A stretch of DNA of 44,133 nucleotides from an uncultured Collinsella sp. (lineage in GTDB: Bacteria > Actinomycetota > Coriobacteriia > Coriobacteriales > Coriobacteriaceae). Made by a program: the position numbers and the translations under genes. Numbering within the stretch: position 1 is the stretch's first letter; every line of letters starts with the position of its first letter. The stretch is taken from contig USHZ01000002.1 in the NCBI GenBank assembly GCA_900554595.1, positions 1 to 44,133 of the forward strand. The letters are read 5' to 3'. Below, in pieces: positions 12,781 to 20,107 of this stretch. The notes beneath the pieces were generated by a model, which had not been told where the DNA came from, made no database searches, and saw only the letters and a list, made by a program, of their open reading frames with translations.

Positions 12781-13555
12781 CGGAGCCCTCACCGCCCATC
12801 ATGGCAACGACCTCCATGATGCGGTCGAAGAACTCTCGGCGGTCGGTGTCGCCGCGGCGCAACTCGGTGAAGATCTTGCCGTCGCGAATAAACAGCACAC
12901 GGCTCGTGTAGCTGGCGGCAAAACTGTCGTGCGTAACCATGAGCACCGTGGCGCGCAGGCGGCGGTTGAGGGCCTCCAGGCTCTCGAGCAGCAGGCGAGC
13001 GCTCTTGGAATCGAGGGCGCCGGTGGGCTCGTCGGCCATGATCATGGTGGGGTCGGTGACGAGCGCGCGAGCCGCGGCAACGCGCTGCTGCTGGCCGCCG
13101 GACATCTGGTAGGGATACTTGTCGAGCACCTGACTGATGGACAGGCGCGCTGCCACATCCTGCACGCGGGTCGAGATCTCTGCCGAGTTTGTGCGGGCGA
13201 TGGTGAGCGGCAGGGCGATGTTCTCGCGTGCCGTGAGCGTATCGAGCAGGTTGGAGTCCTGGAAGATAAAGCCGAGCTCCTCGCGGCGGAACTGCGAGAG
13301 CTTGGCCTGCTTCATGCGCGTCACGTCCTGGCCGTTGATGCGGATGGTGCCGCTCGTAGCGCTATCGATGGTCGAGACGCAGTTGAGCAACGTCGACTTG
13401 CCCGAGCCCGAGGCGCCCATGATGCCAACGAATTCGCCGCGGTTGACGGTAAAGCTGACGTCGTTGAGCGCGCGGGTCACATTGCCCAGCGCGCCATATA
13501 CCTTTTCGAGATGCGCGACCTCCAGTACCGGGGTCGCCATGTGCGTGGTTTGCAT
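12770..13555 (-). CDS. BceA-like ABC transporter ATP-binding protein
   Basis: The 261-residue ATPase has Walker A GASGSGKST, a Q-loop (GFIFQDSNLLDTLT), signature MSGGQQQR, Walker B MIMADEPTGALDS and the switch His in VTHD. These mark the MacB/LolD/BceA group that energises FtsX-type permeases, and the downstream overlapping permease confirms the pairing. ATG at 13555 is chosen because AAAGGA lies 6-7 nt upstream; MATPVLEV five codons later is the alternative. The transcript is divergent from the Nudix-Vsr gene. The 148-bp shared region contains an inverted repeat CTTGCGA / TCGCAAG (about 13567-13601). Confidence 0.88.
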   Translation of the reverse strand: MQTTHMATPVLEVAHLEKVYGALGNVTRALNDVSFTVNRGEFVGIMGASGSGKSTLLNCVSTIDSATSGTIRINGQDVTRMKQAKLSQFRREELGFIFQDSNLLDTLTARENIALPLTIARTNSAEISTRVQDVAARLSISQVLDKYPYQMSGGQQQRVAAARALVTDPTMIMADEPTGALDSKSARLLLESLEALNRRLRATVLMVTHDSFAASYTSRVLFIRDGKIFTELRRGDTDRREFFDRIMEVVAMMGGEGSDAL

Positions 13556-13703
13556 ACCGAGTCCTTTCTTGCGATTAGTCTACGGCATCTATAGTCGCAA
13601 GAAGCCGAGTCGGCTACCATCGATATGGCTTACGCTTGCCTTACCGTTGTGTAAGGTACGGGTAGCTAGCCTGTCACTTGTTGATGTTGAGAGAGGACTC
13701 CTG

Positions 13704-14681
13704 TTGAAGACTGTTCATGTTGCCGCTGGGATCATTCGCAAGGAAGGATCCGATGAGCTGCTTGCCGTGCAGCGCGGCTATGGCGACATGCAGGGACTTT
13801 GGGAGTTCCCCGGCGGCAAACTCATGCGCGGCGAGACGCCCGAGGACGCTGTGCGCCGCGAGCTTATGGAAGAGCTGCAGGTGAAGGTCACCAACCTACG
13901 CGATTTCTATACCGTTGAGTACGACTACCCCGATTTTCATCTCTCCATGGAGTGCTACTACTGCTCGCTCGCCGATGAATCCGATGAGCCCCAGAAGCAC
14001 GACCGCCAGCTCGATATCCGCTGGATTCCGCGCACCTCGCTTGCCACCGTTGAGTGGATGCCCGCCGACAAGGGGCTTATCGATGCTCTGATTGAATTAA
14101 AGGAAGATCGGCTTGAGGCTAACGGCGCTGAGGCCACCGCGGCAGACGAATCTGCTACCAAGCCCAAACGTAAACCTAAGCGCCGCAGCAAAAAGCGTCC
14201 CAAGCCCGGCCTGCTGGACGGCATCGACACCTCGGACCTTTCCGCCGACGAGCGCGAACTGGTCCGCCGGCGCGCCGCCATCAAAAAGTCCATGAAGGGC
14301 AACAAACGCGCCAACACCAAGCCCGAGCTGCTCGTTCGCCAGCGCCTGCGCGCAGCAGGCCTTACGGGTTATCGCTTGGAATGGAAGGTTCCCGGCAAGC
14401 CCGACATCGCCTTCCCTGGCCGCAAGATCGCCATCTTCGTCAACGGCTGCTTTTGGCATCGCTGCCCCCAGTGCAACCCCAGCCAACCCAAGCGCAATGT
14501 TGAGTTTTGGGAGGCAAAGTTCCGTCGCAACGTCGAGCGCGACCGCGCTGCCGTGGCAGCACTCACTCAAATGGGCTGGACGCCCATAACCATCTGGGAA
14601 TGCGAACTCAAAAAGGACCGCATCGACGCCACCATGGAAAAGGTCATCGAGCAGGTGCGGGCCGCAGGGCCGCAGCGCTAA
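13704..14681 (+). CDS. Fusion of a Nudix (MutT-like) hydrolase and a Vsr mismatch endonuclease
   Basis: The 325-residue protein has two enzymes in one chain. Residues 1-130 are a Nudix hydrolase of MutT type, with the Nudix box at 38-60 (GKLMRGE, then RELMEELQV; the usual Gly is Gln59). It would remove damaged nucleotides such as 8-oxo-dGTP. A linker (about 133-190) is rich in Lys/Arg (KPKRKPKRRSKKRPKPG). Residues about 195-320 are a Vsr endonuclease: NTKPELLVRQRLRAAGL, PGKPDIAFPGRK with the catalytic Asp234, FVNGCFWHRCPQC, and WECEL. Vsr nicks at T:G mismatches made by deamination of methylcytosine. The start is TTG at 13704 with AGAGGA upstream; CTG at 13701 is also possible. No cytosine methylase gene is in the window. 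Confidence 0.87.
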   Translation: MKTVHVAAGIIRKEGSDELLAVQRGYGDMQGLWEFPGGKLMRGETPEDAVRRELMEELQVKVTNLRDFYTVEYDYPDFHLSMECYYCSLADESDEPQKHDRQLDIRWIPRTSLATVEWMPADKGLIDALIELKEDRLEANGAEATAADESATKPKRKPKRRSKKRPKPGLLDGIDTSDLSADERELVRRRAAIKKSMKGNKRANTKPELLVRQRLRAAGLTGYRLEWKVPGKPDIAFPGRKIAIFVNGCFWHRCPQCNPSQPKRNVEFWEAKFRRNVERDRAAVAALTQMGWTPITIWECELKKDRIDATMEKVIEQVRAAGPQR

Positions 14682-14934
14682 CGGCGAGCATTCACACGCT
14701 CCGCACGTCCGCGCCATATCCACGTCACAAACCTTAGAAAGTCCTTAAGCCAAAAACCTTTCAAGAGTGTTATTCGATACCTCTGACCTGCAGTTTCATC
14801 GTAACACCAAACCAGGTTAAGCCTTTCTTTAGCGCTTCTTTGCAGCAGCCGCGGCATAATACTGCCAACGCACGGGACCTAGCAGCACACCCCGTGCGCA
14901 ACCTTTTGGTGGACATCGAGGAGGCCGCATAAGC
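14682..14934. other. Intergenic region after the Nudix-Vsr gene
   Basis: No gene is seen. A GGCATAATACT segment (about 14852-14862) could be a -10 region for the small reading frame at 14935. No strong terminator was found. Confidence 0.3.
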
Positions 14935-15144
14935 ATGCATTCTTCCAATGACGCAGCACAGCAGCCATCCCTAAAACATGCAAACCTTTTCTCCTTCCCC
15001 CCGACACAGAGAAACGGCCTCCTCGACTCCCCAACCACAAAAGTCAAACGCTCAACCAACCAGAGTCACAACTTGCGAGCATCGTTCGAAAAGCTCCAAG
15101 CATCCCTAGACAAAACCTTCCCCAACCAAGCCCGGGCATACTAG
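14935..15144 (+). CDS. Possible small protein, unknown
   Basis: This is a 69-residue reading frame starting MHSSNDAAQQPSLKHANLF. A GAGGAGG lies about 10 nt before the ATG. It is polar, with no membrane segment or recognisable domain. Its codon use (many A-ending codons) differs from the neighbouring genes. It may be a chance frame behind a genuine-looking ribosome binding site. Confidence 0.3.
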   Translation: MHSSNDAAQQPSLKHANLFSFPPTQRNGLLDSPTTKVKRSTNQSHNLRASFEKLQASLDKTFPNQARAY

Positions 15145-15226
15145 CCCCTCATCAACAAAGTAGCCCAAACGCCCCACCCTTCCAGCCATAACGCCACAAG
15201 GGCGACGACCTCGAGTAGGTCAACTT

Positions 15227-15351
15227 GGGAGGGATGAGGGCTTAGTTCCCCAATCTTTCCGCAGGGGGCAAAAAGCCTCGCCGCACGAAGTGCGCAGCGA
15301 GGCTTTTTGCATGCCCGAGGACGATTGGGGAACTAAGCCCTCATCCCTCCC
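15227..15351. repeat. Long perfect palindrome, TTCCGCAG/CGAGGAC family, copy 3
   Basis: 29-nt arms (15227-15255 and 15323-15351) are exact complements. Inside lie TTCCGCAG (15258-15265), a second hairpin (15268-15281 with 15296-15310, tip ACGAAGT), and CGAGGAC (15316-15322). The core boxes match the two copies at 861-1151. It sits directly downstream of the aldolase gene, so it would be at the 3' end of that mRNA. Confidence 0.75.
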
Positions 15352-15384
15352 CGGGATCTATTTTGAGTCGGAGTACCCTTGCTG

Positions 15385-16242
15385 TTACTCCGCCTTGCCC
15401 ACAGAGTTGAGGTTGGTCATGCGGATCTTAACCAGCTCGGTGATCTCACGCATACCCTCCTTGGCCGGCTTCTTGGGATCGAAGCAGGCGGGGTTCTCGG
15501 CCATGTAGGCCATGAAGCCCTTGGTGTAGGCCTGACGCAGCTCGGTGGCGTAGTTGACCTTGCAGATGCCGTTCTTCACAGCCTCAGCAACCTGCTCATC
15601 GGGCACACCGGAGGTGCCGTGCAGGACCAGCGGCACGTCGACGGCGTCGCGGATGGCCTTGACCACGGACTGCTCGATGTGCGGATCGCTCGTGTACACA
15701 CCGTGGCTGGTGCCAACGCCAATGGCCAGCGAGGTGCAGCCGGTGCGCTCGACGAACTCCTTGGCCTCGGCCGGATCGGTGTAAGGGCTCTCGCCCTCAA
15801 CCGCGGGGCCGTCGTCCTCCTTGCCGCCAACCTTACCGAGCTCAGCCTCGACGGGCACGCCCATGGCGCGGCCAGCGTCGGCGACGGACTTGGTCAGGGC
15901 GATGTTGTCCTCGAAGGACTCGTGCGAACCGTCGATCATGACAGAGGTGTAGCCCGTGCGGAAAGCCTGCATGCAGCGGTCATAGCCATCGCCGTGATCG
16001 AGGTGCAGAGCGACGGGCACGGAAGCGCGCTCGGCGGCAGCCTTGACCATGCCGTAGAAGTAGTCCAGACCAGCGGTCTTGATGGTGCCCGGGGTGGTCT
16101 GCATGATGACGGGGGACTTGGTCTCCTCGGCAGCGGCCAGAACGGCCATAACAAACTCGAGGTTCTCGACGTTGAAAGCGCCAACAGCGTAGTGGCCGGC
16201 CTGAGCATCCTTGAGCATCTTTTCGGTGGTAACAAGTGCCAT
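15385..16242 (-). CDS. Class II ketose-bisphosphate aldolase, GatY/KbaY-like
   Basis: The 285-residue enzyme is a zinc-dependent aldolase that makes dihydroxyacetone phosphate and glyceraldehyde-3-phosphate from fructose- or tagatose-1,6-bisphosphate. Metal and substrate motifs are visible: HLDHGDGYDRC, SVMIDGSH, EAELGKVGGKEDD, IGVGTSHGVY and LHGTSGV. The pattern PGTIKTAG, then MIDGSH, then GTSHGVYTSDP resembles E. coli GatY (tagatose-bisphosphate aldolase) more than FbaA by eye. The start is ATG 16242 with AGGAG upstream. The island encodes lacA, lacB and lacC but no class I lacD, so this gene could supply the tagatose-bisphosphate step, glycolysis, or both. It is divergent from a DeoR gene. 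Confidence 0.88.
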   Translation of the reverse strand: MALVTTEKMLKDAQAGHYAVGAFNVENLEFVMAVLAAAEETKSPVIMQTTPGTIKTAGLDYFYGMVKAAAERASVPVALHLDHGDGYDRCMQAFRTGYTSVMIDGSHESFEDNIALTKSVADAGRAMGVPVEAELGKVGGKEDDGPAVEGESPYTDPAEAKEFVERTGCTSLAIGVGTSHGVYTSDPHIEQSVVKAIRDAVDVPLVLHGTSGVPDEQVAEAVKNGICKVNYATELRQAYTKGFMAYMAENPACFDPKKPAKEGMREITELVKIRMTNLNSVGKAE

Positions 16243-16577
16243 GAGCGTTTGCTCCTCTCCCTCGCCCGCATCTGGACATCGGGCGTAGTTGTTCACAAGG
16301 CGTTTTACCTTGCGTTTTACTGCGCTCATTGTATGAAATTCAGCGGCTTTATATGTGCGAGATATTGAACCCATGCAGGTCAATACAGTCGTTTTTGAAA
16401 AGTAAACGGAAGGATTTGGAACCGAGTGGGCGTGTTCGATATTGAATTTTGGGCGTTCAGCATCTTTCTTTTATAGAAAAGATAAGTAATCGAAAGGCGT
16501 TTTCTTACTTAAAAAGAAAATGAACGAAAATAGACTCAACACAATTCCTGCAAATTTCAGACAATGTTGGAGCGGAT
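16243..16577. promoter_or_regulatory. Divergent promoter region aldolase / deoR
   Basis: This is 335 bp of AT-rich sequence. A near-palindrome (16462-16483, ATCTTT to AAAGAT) and further GAAA-rich repeats (GAAAATGAACGAAAATAG near 16516) are candidate sites for the DeoR protein. No ACCGTTCAC pair is present here. Confidence 0.4.
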
Positions 16578-17381
16578 ATGGCCCATGCAACAACCCGAGC
16601 TTTCGCCGATGAGCGTCGTTCCGCCATTATGGAAATGCTCGAACATAACGCCTCGGTGCAGGTAGCAGAAATTGCCCAGACCTTTGGCGTATCCTCCGTT
16701 ACCGCCCGCGCCGACCTAGACGCGCTCGCCGAGTCCGGCAAGCTGCGCCGCACGCATGGCGGCGCTGTGTCGCTCCAGAAGCGACTGACCGTATCCACCC
16801 AGGATCGCCGTATCAACGTCAATGTCGCCGCCAAGCAGGCCATCGCGCAAAGCGCCATCGAACTCGTCGGCAATGGTGACACCTTGCTTGTCGACTCGGG
16901 CACCACCGCGCTCGAATTTGTCCGCCTGCTCGACCAGCGCGACGGCATCACCGTCATCACGGCCGACATCACCATCGCCGATTACATCGACGAAAGCATG
17001 CCCTCGGTCGATGTCGTCATGCTGGGCGGGGCACTGCGCAAAGGTCATCGCTATCTGTACGGACCGCTCACCATGCAGGCGCTCCAAATGGTCCATGCCG
17101 ACCTTGCCGTCATGTGCCCCGGCGCTTTTGTTCCCGGCTGCGGCTTTACGACCGACTTTCCGCAGATGGCCGAGACCAAAACAGCCATGATCTCCGCCGC
17201 CCGTCAAGGCGTTGCCCTCATGGACGCGAGCAAGGTCAACGGACGCGGCATGTACCGCTTTGCCGAGCTGACCGACGTCAACGCCATCGTGATGGACCGT
17301 GACCCCGATCACGCCGTCGCCACCTCAATCGCCGAGATCGTCGACAACGCCCGCCCAAATCTCCTCATCGCCGGCGCTTAA
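16578..17381 (+). CDS. DeoR-family transcriptional regulator
   Basis: The 267-residue protein has an N-terminal DeoR winged helix (RRSAIMEMLEHNASVQVAEI, FGVSSVTARADLDALAESGKLRRTHGG) and a C-terminal sugar-phosphate sensor domain. The sensor shows the usual LVDSGTTALEFVR, TVITADITIA and VMLGGALRKGHRYLYGP segments and ends near ALMDASKV. Such proteins repress carbohydrate genes and respond to a phosphorylated sugar. It is divergently placed to the aldolase gene, which is its likely target. The start is ATG 16578 with TTGGAGCG upstream. Confidence 0.88.
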   Translation: MAHATTRAFADERRSAIMEMLEHNASVQVAEIAQTFGVSSVTARADLDALAESGKLRRTHGGAVSLQKRLTVSTQDRRINVNVAAKQAIAQSAIELVGNGDTLLVDSGTTALEFVRLLDQRDGITVITADITIADYIDESMPSVDVVMLGGALRKGHRYLYGPLTMQALQMVHADLAVMCPGAFVPGCGFTTDFPQMAETKTAMISAARQGVALMDASKVNGRGMYRFAELTDVNAIVMDRDPDHAVATSIAEIVDNARPNLLIAGA

Positions 17382-17385
17382 ACAA

Positions 17386-17424
17386 AAACCACCACAAAGG
17401 TGCCTGTCCCCTTTGTGGTGGTTT
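17386..17424. terminator. Hairpin between convergent genes, CCTGTCCC loop, copy 2
   Basis: A 14-bp perfect stem (17386-17399 with 17411-17424) has A/T-rich ends on both sides and the loop motif CCTGTCCC. It lies between the convergent deoR and flavodiiron genes and probably terminates both. Confidence 0.65.
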
Positions 17425-17447
17425 GAGCGTTAAAAGTGAACGTGTCG

Positions 17448-18608
17448 CTACTTGGAAAGCTCGTCGGCGAGGGCCTCGATCTGAGCACGCGAGGCGTCGT
17501 TGAGCGAACCCAGGACGGTCACCTTGTTCTGCGTCAGGGTGATGTCCTTCATACCCTCGAGCTCCTTGGTCATAACCTTGGCAGCTGCAGGCGCCCAGGA
17601 ACCGGCCTCGACAAGCGCCACGGTACGGTTCTGGTAGGCATGCTCGGCAAGCGTGTGGATAAAGGTGCTCATGAACGGGAAAATCTCGCCCTGATAGGTG
17701 ATGGAGGCGAGCACCAGACGGTCATAGCGGAACGCGTCCTCAACGGCCTCGGCCATGTCGTCGCGAGCCAGGTCAAAGACGGAAACCTTCTGGCCGCGGG
17801 CCTCGAGCGCAGATGCAAGCTCCTCAACGGCAGCCTTCAGATGGCCATACACGCTCGCGTAGGCAATGGTGATGCCCTCGTCCTCGGGCTGGTAGCTCGA
17901 CCAGGTGTTATAGGTGTCGAGGTAATAGCCCAGGTTCTCGGTCAGCACGGGGCCGTGGAGCGGACAGATAATCTGAATGTCCAGGTCGGCGGCCTTCTTG
18001 AGCACGGCCTGCACGAACTTGCCGAACTTACCGACGATGCCAAAGTAGTAGCGGCGCGCCTCGCAGGCCCAGCCTTCCGGGTCCTCGATGTCGTTGGCGC
18101 CGAACTTGCCAAAGCCGTCGGCACTAAAGAGCACCTTGTCGGTGGACTCGTAAGAGAACAACACCTCGGGCCAGTGCACGTTGGGGGCGCCGACAAACGT
18201 TAGGCTGTGACCGCCCAGATCGAGCACGTCGCCCTCTTTGACGACCATCTTGCGCTCGGGGTAGTCGGTGCCAAAGTAGTTGACCATCATGCGGAAGGCG
18301 CCCATGCTGGCCACAATCTGTGCCTGGGGATAGCGCTCCATAAAGGCGGCGATGCCAGCAGAGTGATCGGGCTCCATATGGTGAACGACCAGGTAGTCGG
18401 GCGTGCGGCCGTCGAGCACGGCCTCGAGGTTACCGAGCCACTCGTCGACAAAGCCAGCGTCAACCGAATCGGCGACAGCGATCTTTTCGCCCAAGATAAC
18501 GTAGCTGTTGTATGCCATACCGTTCTCGGACACATCGTACTGGCCCTCGAACAGGTCAATGTCGTGATCGTCGACGCCAATGTAGCGGATATCCTTGGTG
18601 ATCTCCAT
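17448..18608 (-). CDS. Flavodiiron protein (FprA-type oxygen/NO reductase)
   Basis: The 386-residue protein has an N-terminal metallo-beta-lactamase-like diiron domain (HHMEPDHSAG: His77, Glu79, Asp81, His82; later GAPNVHWPE and CPLHGPV supply further ligands). A C-terminal flavodoxin domain follows (IAYASVYGHLKAAVEELA, then LASITYQGEIFPFM and VEAGSWAP). The length matches FprA (about 390-400). The enzyme reduces O2 to water or NO to N2O in the cytoplasm and would protect oxygen-sensitive enzymes such as the glycyl-radical enzyme here. ATG 18608 has AGGAGG 9 nt upstream. The rubredoxin partner is not in the window. Confidence 0.88.
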   Translation of the reverse strand: MEITKDIRYIGVDDHDIDLFEGQYDVSENGMAYNSYVILGEKIAVADSVDAGFVDEWLGNLEAVLDGRTPDYLVVHHMEPDHSAGIAAFMERYPQAQIVASMGAFRMMVNYFGTDYPERKMVVKEGDVLDLGGHSLTFVGAPNVHWPEVLFSYESTDKVLFSADGFGKFGANDIEDPEGWACEARRYYFGIVGKFGKFVQAVLKKAADLDIQIICPLHGPVLTENLGYYLDTYNTWSSYQPEDEGITIAYASVYGHLKAAVEELASALEARGQKVSVFDLARDDMAEAVEDAFRYDRLVLASITYQGEIFPFMSTFIHTLAEHAYQNRTVALVEAGSWAPAAAKVMTKELEGMKDITLTQNKVTVLGSLNDASRAQIEALADELSK

Positions 18609-18645
18609 CAGGCAAAGCCTCCTAGATAGACAAAAGAGCCCGTCT

Positions 18646-18651
18646 ATCATA
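18646..18651 (-). promoter_or_regulatory. Possible extended -10 of the flavodiiron gene
   Basis: TGCTATGAT on the reverse strand gives an extended -10 about 40 bp upstream of the start. A short hairpin (GATAGAC / GTCTATC, about 18625-18648) follows in the leader. No convincing -35 is seen. Confidence 0.3.
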
Positions 18652-18689
18652 GCACTCGGCTGCATCCCAACAGCTATCTGCCGGCATCC

Positions 18690-19769
18690 TTACCGATTGT
18701 TATTGAAATGCGATAAATCGCCGTTTACCTGCGCAAACCATGCGCGCGGTATCGCCGTGCTATGTCGAATGATGAGTTGGCCGGGAATACGAATGGCAAC
18801 GGTTTTGCCCACCGCATCCGCCTCGGGAACCGCATGCTCAAACACCTCGCGTCCGCGCTGATGCAGATCGAATCGCACGGTCGTGAGCTCGTTGTGTGCT
18901 ACAAAATCATCGAGCGAATCGTCGACGCCCACCACGCTCACGTCCTCGGGCACGCGCAGACCGCTATCACGCAGCGCGGCAATCGCGCCATTTGCCATCT
19001 GGTCGTTTGCCGCATAGATCGCCGTCATGGCTCGGTCGTGCTCGGCCAGAAATCTGCCGGCCTCGTAACCGCTGTTGGCAGACCAGTCACCCTCGAGCGG
19101 CGCCTGCGGCTTAATGTGCTTACGCTCAAGCGCATCCTGCCAACCGGCGCGACGAAATTGCTCGTCGACCGAGAACGACGGACCACCAATATAGCGAATC
19201 TGCTCGTGTCCCAGCTCAAACAGATGATCCATAAGCAATAGCGAGCAGCCGTAATGGTCGGAATCGACCGTGGTCACGCGCGGATGCGCGTACATGGTAA
19301 CGATGACCGTGCCAATGCCCGGCAGCGGATCAAACGTCTCAAAATCGGGCGCCATGCGACTCATGCCGATGATGATGCCGTCCACCGGCAATGCGGCCAT
19401 ACGACGCGTGGCCTCGGCAAGCGAGAATTCCTCGGTCTTGGACATCTCGACCAGCGTGATGGCGCAATTATGCTCGCGAGCAGCGCTGGCGATGCCGTCG
19501 ATCATTGAGAGGTTGCCAAACTTGGTGACATCGTTGATGCACAGGCCGACCGAATGGTAACGGCCATCGCGCAGCGAGCGACCGGCATAACTCGGACGGA
19601 AACCGAGCTCCTGCATGGCTGCCTGCACGCGCTGGCGCGTCTGCTCGTTAACGTTGGGCAAGCCGTTGGCGACGCGCGAAACCGTCTGCTGCGAAACGCC
19701 AGCAGCGCGGGCGACGTCGGCCATGGAGACCGGACGCGTACCTGTATCGTTGGACGGGCGCCTTGCCAC
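18690..19769 (-). CDS. LacI-family regulator of the gal operon
   Basis: The 359-residue protein has the LacI helix-turn-helix (VSMADVARAAGVSQQTVSRV) and the hinge segment FRPSYAGRSLRDGRYHSVG, followed by a periplasmic-binding-protein-like sensor domain (VVGVDDSLDDF near the C-terminus). The start is GTG 19769 with AAGGTGAT upstream. It is divergent from galK. Three copies of GTTAACGTACTC lie in the shared region and are the likely operators, implying control of galKT and of itself. The inducer is probably galactose or a derivative (inference). Confidence 0.88.
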   Translation of the reverse strand: MARRPSNDTGTRPVSMADVARAAGVSQQTVSRVANGLPNVNEQTRQRVQAAMQELGFRPSYAGRSLRDGRYHSVGLCINDVTKFGNLSMIDGIASAAREHNCAITLVEMSKTEEFSLAEATRRMAALPVDGIIIGMSRMAPDFETFDPLPGIGTVIVTMYAHPRVTTVDSDHYGCSLLLMDHLFELGHEQIRYIGGPSFSVDEQFRRAGWQDALERKHIKPQAPLEGDWSANSGYEAGRFLAEHDRAMTAIYAANDQMANGAIAALRDSGLRVPEDVSVVGVDDSLDDFVAHNELTTVRFDLHQRGREVFEHAVPEADAVGKTVAIRIPGQLIIRHSTAIPRAWFAQVNGDLSHFNNNR

Positions 19770-19863
19770 AGGATCACCTTCACCCTTGCGAGATCTGAAT
19801 AGCGTGCATGCCGGCCCGGGCAGAAATACACCCCGCGCCGAGGCCCGCTATCGTCGGACGCAT

Positions 19864-19875
19864 GTTAACGTACTC
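19864..19875 (+). promoter_or_regulatory. LacI operator O1 (lacI/galK)
   Basis: GTTAACGTACTC, a CpG-centred half-palindrome typical of LacI proteins. The core matches O2 and O3. Confidence 0.6.
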
Positions 19876-19923
19876 TACTTTTTCCATCTGCATCTCTTCT
19901 GCTTTATAAGTCCATACGGCAGT

Positions 19924-19953
19924 ACCGTTCACGGTTGTATTTCTACCGATTAC
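19924..19953 (+). promoter_or_regulatory. 21-bp phased direct repeat upstream of galK
   Basis: ACCGTTCAC (19924-19932) and ACCGATTAC (19945-19953), start-to-start 21 bp. This fits LytTR-type recognition elements (two 9-bp repeats, 12-bp spacer). Confidence 0.6.
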
Positions 19954-19981
19954 CAGATTCTCAAAAAGTGGCAAGCGATGT

Positions 19982-19999
19982 GTTATGAGTACGTTAACA
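19982..19999 (-). promoter_or_regulatory. LacI operator O2 (lacI/galK)
   Basis: On the reverse strand this reads TGTTAACGTACTCATAAC, identical over 18 bp to O3. Confidence 0.65.
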
Positions 20000-20049
20000 T
20001 AGCCCGTAACGTGCGGTATCGTGAACACTTGGTTCATGCCGCTTCAAGT

Positions 20050-20067
20050 TGTTAACGTACTCATAAC
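20050..20067 (+). promoter_or_regulatory. LacI operator O3 (lacI/galK)
   Basis: TGTTAACGTACTCATAAC, about 41 bp before the galK start. Its proximity suggests it blocks transcription of galK. Confidence 0.65.
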
Positions 20068-20107
20068 GACGCAAAACTCACCCGTGCGCGCCAAGGAAAG
20101 GACCCCC

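Noticed and set aside
13137..13703. N-terminal extension of the Nudix-Vsr frame upstream of 13704
   Set aside because: The extension overlaps the opposite-strand ATPase gene and has no domain. TTG at 13704 has a proper ribosome binding site directly before the Nudix fold.
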